52,829 nucleotides of DNA from the NCBI GenBank assembly GCA_018711525.1, contig DVIF01000069.1, positions 1 through 52,829 of the forward strand. The letters run 5' to 3'. Numbering within the stretch: position 1 is the first letter of the stretch; every line of letters begins with the position of its first letter. Positions 48,358-52,829 of this stretch are shown piece by piece. The translations under genes and the position numbers were made by a program. The notes beneath the pieces were generated by a model. It made no database searches. It was not told where the DNA came from and saw only the letters and a program-made list of their open reading frames with translations. This DNA is from Candidatus Ornithospirochaeta stercorigallinarum. Its GTDB lineage: Bacteria > Spirochaetota > Spirochaetia > Sphaerochaetales > Sphaerochaetaceae.

Positions 48358-48375
48358 GATTCTAAAATTAGTCAA
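48348..48375 (-). promoter_or_regulatory. Predicted zur promoter TTGACT-N16-AATAAT
   Basis: Minus strand TTGACTaattttagaatctgggAATAATtctcaatttGTG. Confidence 0.6.
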
Positions 48376-48403
48376 GATACCATGATTAGACGTTTTGAGC
48401 AAA

Positions 48404-49342
48404 ATGATATACTATCCAGTTATGGGAGCTCTATTAGTAATTCTGATCGTACTTATCATAATCATTGCGGGAATAAGTGAATTCTTCCTGCGATTCGCAC
48501 TTTCCACCTCATTCGACAATACGAAGAAGCTTGATGAGAACACAGGCTATGAAATAAGTGATGAACAGAGGAAAGAGGAGGAGGAATCAAGGAAATTCCT
48601 CTCCCTCTGCTCTGATGTCTACATCAAAAGCAAGGATGGACTGAACCTCCACGCATATCTTGCAAGGACGGATTCCCATAAATACTTCATCACAGTCCAC
48701 GGCTATAAAGGAGGGGCGACGAACAATGGAACGCTGTACCGATATATGGCAAAAGAGGGGTATAACATACTCGTCCTTGATGTAAGAGGACATGGAAAGA
48801 GCGAAGGCAGGTGGCTCAGCATGGGGCTATGGGAGTCTGACGACCTCATGCGATGGATAGAATACATCAACGCTTTGGATAAGGATGCAGAGATCGCACT
48901 TCATGGGGTCTCCATGGGTGCTGCAACCGTGATGATGGCAAGCGGCAGGAATCCAGAGAATGTCAAGGCCATCATAGAAGACTGCGGCTACTCTGGAACA
49001 TATGAGGAATTCGCATGCCAGCTCAAGGCGATGTTCCACCTGCCATCTCATCCCGTTCTCGACCTCATAAGCCTTTGGTGCCGCATACGACTGGGGTTCT
49101 TCTTCTCTTCCGTCCGTCCAAGCGAAGAAGTTGGAAAAACAGGCATTCCGATGCTCTTCATACATGGAGATAAAGATGCATTCGTACCTTTCTGGATGCT
49201 TGATGCATGTTTTGAGCGTCATAATGGTGAAAAGGAGAAATGGATTACAGAAGGCGTAGAGCATGCCATGAGCATGTCAAAATACAGAGAGGAATATCGA
49301 AAGAAGTCCCTGGACTTCATCGAAAGGCACATGGGAAGATGA
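48404..49342 (+). CDS. Membrane-anchored alpha/beta hydrolase
   Basis: 'TVHGYKGGATNN', 'LHGVSMGAATVMMASG', 'FIHGDKDAFVP'; N-terminal TM; start at 48404 or TTG 48395. Confidence 0.88.
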   Translation: MIYYPVMGALLVILIVLIIIIAGISEFFLRFALSTSFDNTKKLDENTGYEISDEQRKEEEESRKFLSLCSDVYIKSKDGLNLHAYLARTDSHKYFITVHGYKGGATNNGTLYRYMAKEGYNILVLDVRGHGKSEGRWLSMGLWESDDLMRWIEYINALDKDAEIALHGVSMGAATVMMASGRNPENVKAIIEDCGYSGTYEEFACQLKAMFHLPSHPVLDLISLWCRIRLGFFFSSVRPSEEVGKTGIPMLFIHGDKDAFVPFWMLDACFERHNGEKEKWITEGVEHAMSMSKYREEYRKKSLDFIERHMGR

Positions 49343-50241
49343 TGAGAAAGGCGATAAGGATAATCCTTCTGCTGCTAGTCATCCTGATAGTCCCTGCAGC
49401 AATAAGCGAGATCTTCCTGCGTTATGCATTCTATACGGGATTCGATAGACTCCTTTCAGATCCCGATGGGGATGGAAGTGAAATAGAAGAGGCAAAAGCA
49501 TTCCTTGGCACCTGCGACGATGTCTATATCCTCAGCGATGACGGACTAAAGCTTCATGCCTATTTCTACAACAGGAATAGCAGCGGCAGATACATCATCA
49601 CAATGCACGGCTACAAGGATACCGCCCTATACAACGGCATCTTCTACCGCTATATGGCAGAGTGCGGATACGACGTGCTTGTCATTGACGTACGCGGACA
49701 TGGGAAAAGCGAAGGGGTATGGCTGAGCATGGGGGAAAAAGAAAAGGATGACCTTCTCCTCTGGGTTGATTATATCAGGACTATGGATGAGGATGCGAAG
49801 ATCGTACTTCATGGCGTTTCCATGGGAGGGGCTGCAGTGATGCTCGCAGCTGGAGAAAATCCCGCGAATGTCGTTGCTGCAATCGAAGAGTCAGGATATT
49901 CAAGTGTATATGATGAGTTCCAATATCTTCTGGAGAGCCATCACATCCCCGCCAGGCTGTTATTGAACATGACCGATGCATGGTGCCGCATCCGCCTTGG
50001 ATTCTCTTTCTCCTCCATAATCCCCTCAGAGGCCGTTAAGAAGACTGAAATACCGATGTTTTTCATTCATGGAAGTAATGACACATTCGTCCCGACTGAA
50101 ATGGTATGGCCATGCTATGAGAACCATAACGGGGAAAAGGAGATCTGGATAGCAGAAGGAGCTGTACATGCACGTTGCATGGATAAATATAAAGACGAAT
50201 ACAATAGGCGATGCCTTGAATTCATAGAGTGCTACATATAA
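49339..50241 (+). CDS. Membrane-anchored alpha/beta hydrolase, tandem paralog
   Basis: 'TMHGYKDTALYNG', 'LHGVSMGGAAVMLAAG', 'FIHGSNDTFVP'; ATGA overlap with upstream gene. Confidence 0.88.
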   Translation: MMRKAIRIILLLLVILIVPAAISEIFLRYAFYTGFDRLLSDPDGDGSEIEEAKAFLGTCDDVYILSDDGLKLHAYFYNRNSSGRYIITMHGYKDTALYNGIFYRYMAECGYDVLVIDVRGHGKSEGVWLSMGEKEKDDLLLWVDYIRTMDEDAKIVLHGVSMGGAAVMLAAGENPANVVAAIEESGYSSVYDEFQYLLESHHIPARLLLNMTDAWCRIRLGFSFSSIIPSEAVKKTEIPMFFIHGSNDTFVPTEMVWPCYENHNGEKEIWIAEGAVHARCMDKYKDEYNRRCLEFIECYI

Positions 50242-51854
50242 GGGCCGAGAATCATCTGCTTACCATGGTTATCAAAAACACCAGACCAAAGGATTTCGTC
50301 ACTCATATCAAACGCTCCAATTGAAAAGATGTCAGGAGATGAGAATGGTTCAATGAAATCACCATCGCTGTCAATCCTAATATGTCCATACAAATCAAAT
50401 AAATCGGAATATGAAGGATAGAACCCGAAAGCAAACACAGAGTATCCGGATGTTCCATCATATTCAAAGTATCCGCTTTTTTGCAGATCTTTGTAATAAA
50501 CCACATCAAGTCTAAAAGAATCACCATTCTCCACATAATTTACATCAATCACAGGATACCTTGGAAGAAGGGAGTCAATACGGGAAGAATCCGAATATAA
50601 GATTAAAAAGCTATAATCGTTTTTCTTCAAGACATACCTGCATCCATACTCAAGCATCAAAGTATCAACAGAGACAATGTCATACTCCACCTCGCTTCCA
50701 TCGGCATCTATAAGAGTCACAGAATTCAAATCATCAAAGAATTCTCCATTTCCCTCATACTTTCTATATTCTGCAAAATCATTATCACCATCAGAGGAAG
50801 CGATATTAAAATACCCTATCTTGTAGTCTCTGAATGGAAAATTTCCATTTTCATCAACCTTTAGCTGTCCATAGTCATCAAAAAAAACAAAATAATCAGG
50901 ATAACCTTTTTCACTCTCTATTGTGTGCCCATAGAAACCATTATAGTTCACCTCCTCCATTAATGCGGAGTCCATATAATAGTCAACATGCAACAAGTAG
51001 TATTGCATATATCGGCTTCTATAGACATCAATCAAAGGATAGCCTTCACACAAAGAATAAAAATCAAAAGGAGTTGAAGTATAAGCTATCAGAAATGCAT
51101 CACTTCCTAATTCTATGAAATTCAAATATACGCCGTCGCCTAATTCCTTATACCAATCCTTTTCATCTGGTACATATCCCTTCAAATCAGAAATATATTC
51201 ATAAGCGGGGTCAGAAGAATAAGCAGCATCATTGATATTCCTTCCATATTCATCAAAATACAAGATATCAACAATATTCCTGTCCTTGTCCAATATATTA
51301 GCAGTGACATATCCGCATTGATAATATTTATCTTCTAATTCCTTTTCTCCAATGAATATTTCACCCGAAAGCGTCATATAATCAAAAGGATCGGGGCTGA
51401 TGAACCCATCATAAAAGATGTCAACACCTCCAAGACCATAATAGCTGGCATGAATCTTACACGCTAAATCCCCATAATACCTGATATGAAGTTTACTATC
51501 TGTATCTACAATACCATATGATAAGAGAAATTCCTGATAGGCACGACCATCCTGTATAATTATTACAGGAAATCCTTCTACTAAAGAATCAAAGGAAAAC
51601 GGCTTCTCCGTATAAGTCATCCTTACAGTATTATCATCGATTATTTCATAATTCATATAACTTTCTATCGATGAGACATAACTGAAATAATTCTCTTCAT
51701 TCTGGTTGACTTCACCCCCCAGAAGCGAATGAGGCAGGACAACTCCGTCTGTTAAGTATCCATTCAATTCATCCCCGATGGAATTATCCCGGCTATAAAC
51801 ATCAGAGATGATACAACAGAAAATAAACACAACAATAAATAAAATCCTTTTCAT
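50232..51854 (-). CDS. Secreted repeat-containing protein of unknown function
   Basis: Signal peptide MKRILFIVVFIFCCIISDVYS; internal ~130-aa repeats; AT-rich. Confidence 0.7.
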   Translation of the reverse strand: MKRILFIVVFIFCCIISDVYSRDNSIGDELNGYLTDGVVLPHSLLGGEVNQNEENYFSYVSSIESYMNYEIIDDNTVRMTYTEKPFSFDSLVEGFPVIIIQDGRAYQEFLLSYGIVDTDSKLHIRYYGDLACKIHASYYGLGGVDIFYDGFISPDPFDYMTLSGEIFIGEKELEDKYYQCGYVTANILDKDRNIVDILYFDEYGRNINDAAYSSDPAYEYISDLKGYVPDEKDWYKELGDGVYLNFIELGSDAFLIAYTSTPFDFYSLCEGYPLIDVYRSRYMQYYLLHVDYYMDSALMEEVNYNGFYGHTIESEKGYPDYFVFFDDYGQLKVDENGNFPFRDYKIGYFNIASSDGDNDFAEYRKYEGNGEFFDDLNSVTLIDADGSEVEYDIVSVDTLMLEYGCRYVLKKNDYSFLILYSDSSRIDSLLPRYPVIDVNYVENGDSFRLDVVYYKDLQKSGYFEYDGTSGYSVFAFGFYPSYSDLFDLYGHIRIDSDGDFIEPFSSPDIFSIGAFDMSDEILWSGVFDNHGKQMILGPYM

Positions 51855-51869
51855 AGATAGCAATTCAAT

Positions 51870-52829
51870 TTAAATTCCTTTTTCCTTAATCTGCCCTGCA
51901 ATGTTATAAGTATTATTCATCACAGGAATTAAATCATCATTAAAAGCTATTATTTCAAAATCTTCATCAACAGAGAAGGAACCAATGAAATTTCCTCTCT
52001 CATCCGTCATAAGCCGACCGCGAGCATCAAAGAACTTAGAAAACTCTGGAATTTCTCCATTTTTCAAAATCGTATAGCTTGATATACCCTTGTCTCCAAC
52101 AGGATAGAGATCTGTCATAGTATAATCGGTAAAATACATCACATACAAAGCAAATCCATCCTCCACTCTGGTTCTAAAATAAACAATTACCGGATAGCCG
52201 GATAACGTATTTCTGCCCCCATCGACAAAAGTAATCATATTCAGTCCGTTTTCTGAGCTAAGCAAAGTAAAAACCCCATCTTCGAGTTCAGTCATTCCAT
52301 CGTAATTCACAAGATAAGATATATCAGTATTGCCTTCCTCATCATATGTTACTTCGAAACTACGTCCAATGACATCGGAATCAATGATGTTTCCCTTTTC
52401 ATCATAACAGACGAATTTTGTAATGCGGCCTGATTCATCACAAGTTATTTCAATTCTTGCAACCCCATAATCAGGCGATAATATCAAATTACCATCAGGA
52501 TCTGTAAAATATGTGCTTTCAAAATTCTTTGTAGAATAATCAGAAGACTCATAGACTGTTATATAAACCAGATTATCTGCATCATCCCAGTAATATTCCT
52601 TTGAAATCATACCATAAGAGTATTCATAGGTTATTTTTGAGTATGAATATTCCGGATTGTAAGGTCCCGCCATAGAAGCATATGTTCCATCTAATGAAAA
52701 GAATTCAGCCTTCTGCTGGATATTATTCTTATCAAAATAAAACCTTGCACTATGATAGCCTTTATCAATTACCACAGGTTCGTCACCTTCATAATAGTAA
52801 TAACGAACACAATATCCTCCATCCGGGAA
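51870..52829 (-). CDS. Repeat-containing protein related to the downstream gene, 5' end beyond window
   Basis: Frame open to window end (FPDGGYCVRYYYYEGDEPVVIDKGYHS...); shares module with 50232..51854. Confidence 0.7.
   Translation of the reverse strand, partial: FPDGGYCVRYYYYEGDEPVVIDKGYHSARFYFDKNNIQQKAEFFSLDGTYASMAGPYNPEYSYSKITYEYSYGMISKEYYWDDADNLVYITVYESSDYSTKNFESTYFTDPDGNLILSPDYGVARIEITCDESGRITKFVCYDEKGNIIDSDVIGRSFEVTYDEEGNTDISYLVNYDGMTELEDGVFTLLSSENGLNMITFVDGGRNTLSGYPVIVYFRTRVEDGFALYVMYFTDYTMTDLYPVGDKGISSYTILKNGEIPEFSKFFDARGRLMTDERGNFIGSFSVDEDFEIIAFNDDLIPVMNNTYNIAGQIKEKGI

Noticed and set aside
1-52829. CRISPR array, insertion sequences, prophage or integron
   Set aside because: No regularly spaced repeats, transposase/integrase motifs or terminal inverted repeats found on reading.

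Overview
The window is a gene-dense (roughly 95% coding) bacterial chromosome segment. Gene content and lipoprotein/envelope features suggest a spirochaete, possibly Sphaerochaetaceae-like; this is inference only. It carries about 55 CDS, one tRNA-Leu(CAA), several intrinsic terminators, and no CRISPR array, IS element or prophage that I can see. Recognisable modules are a MacAB/TolC-type efflux operon, manA plus a transaldolase-like gene, nfnAB plus a PTS EIIA gene, two K+ uptake systems (KtrAB and TrkAH) flanking a pair of hsp20 genes, a DEAD-box helicase plus glf, cls-queH, a type Vd-like patatin, thrH, trmJ, nagB, mnmA, a TctCBA system with a GntR/LacI-type regulator, znuABC-zur, two tandem alpha/beta hydrolases and an AT-rich pair of secreted repeat proteins. 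The main signals not explained by gene annotation are: (1) a recurrent TANNNT-N6-9-ATG layout at 16 of about 33 transcription-unit-leading genes, often with a -35 exactly 17 bp upstream and no Shine-Dalgarno, which predicts widespread leaderless mRNAs; (2) a near-consensus sigma54 promoter before the hsp20 pair with two 19-bp palindromes upstream as candidate enhancer sites; (3) three copies of AAACTTGTCT around the tctC promoter; (4) a 7-1-7 Fur-family box over the -10 of a predicted leaderless zur; (5) 3' overlap at 9 of 10 convergent gene pairs; (6) a repeated 'YPVID...YYxD...FFDxYGxLxxDENGNF' module in the terminal gene pair.
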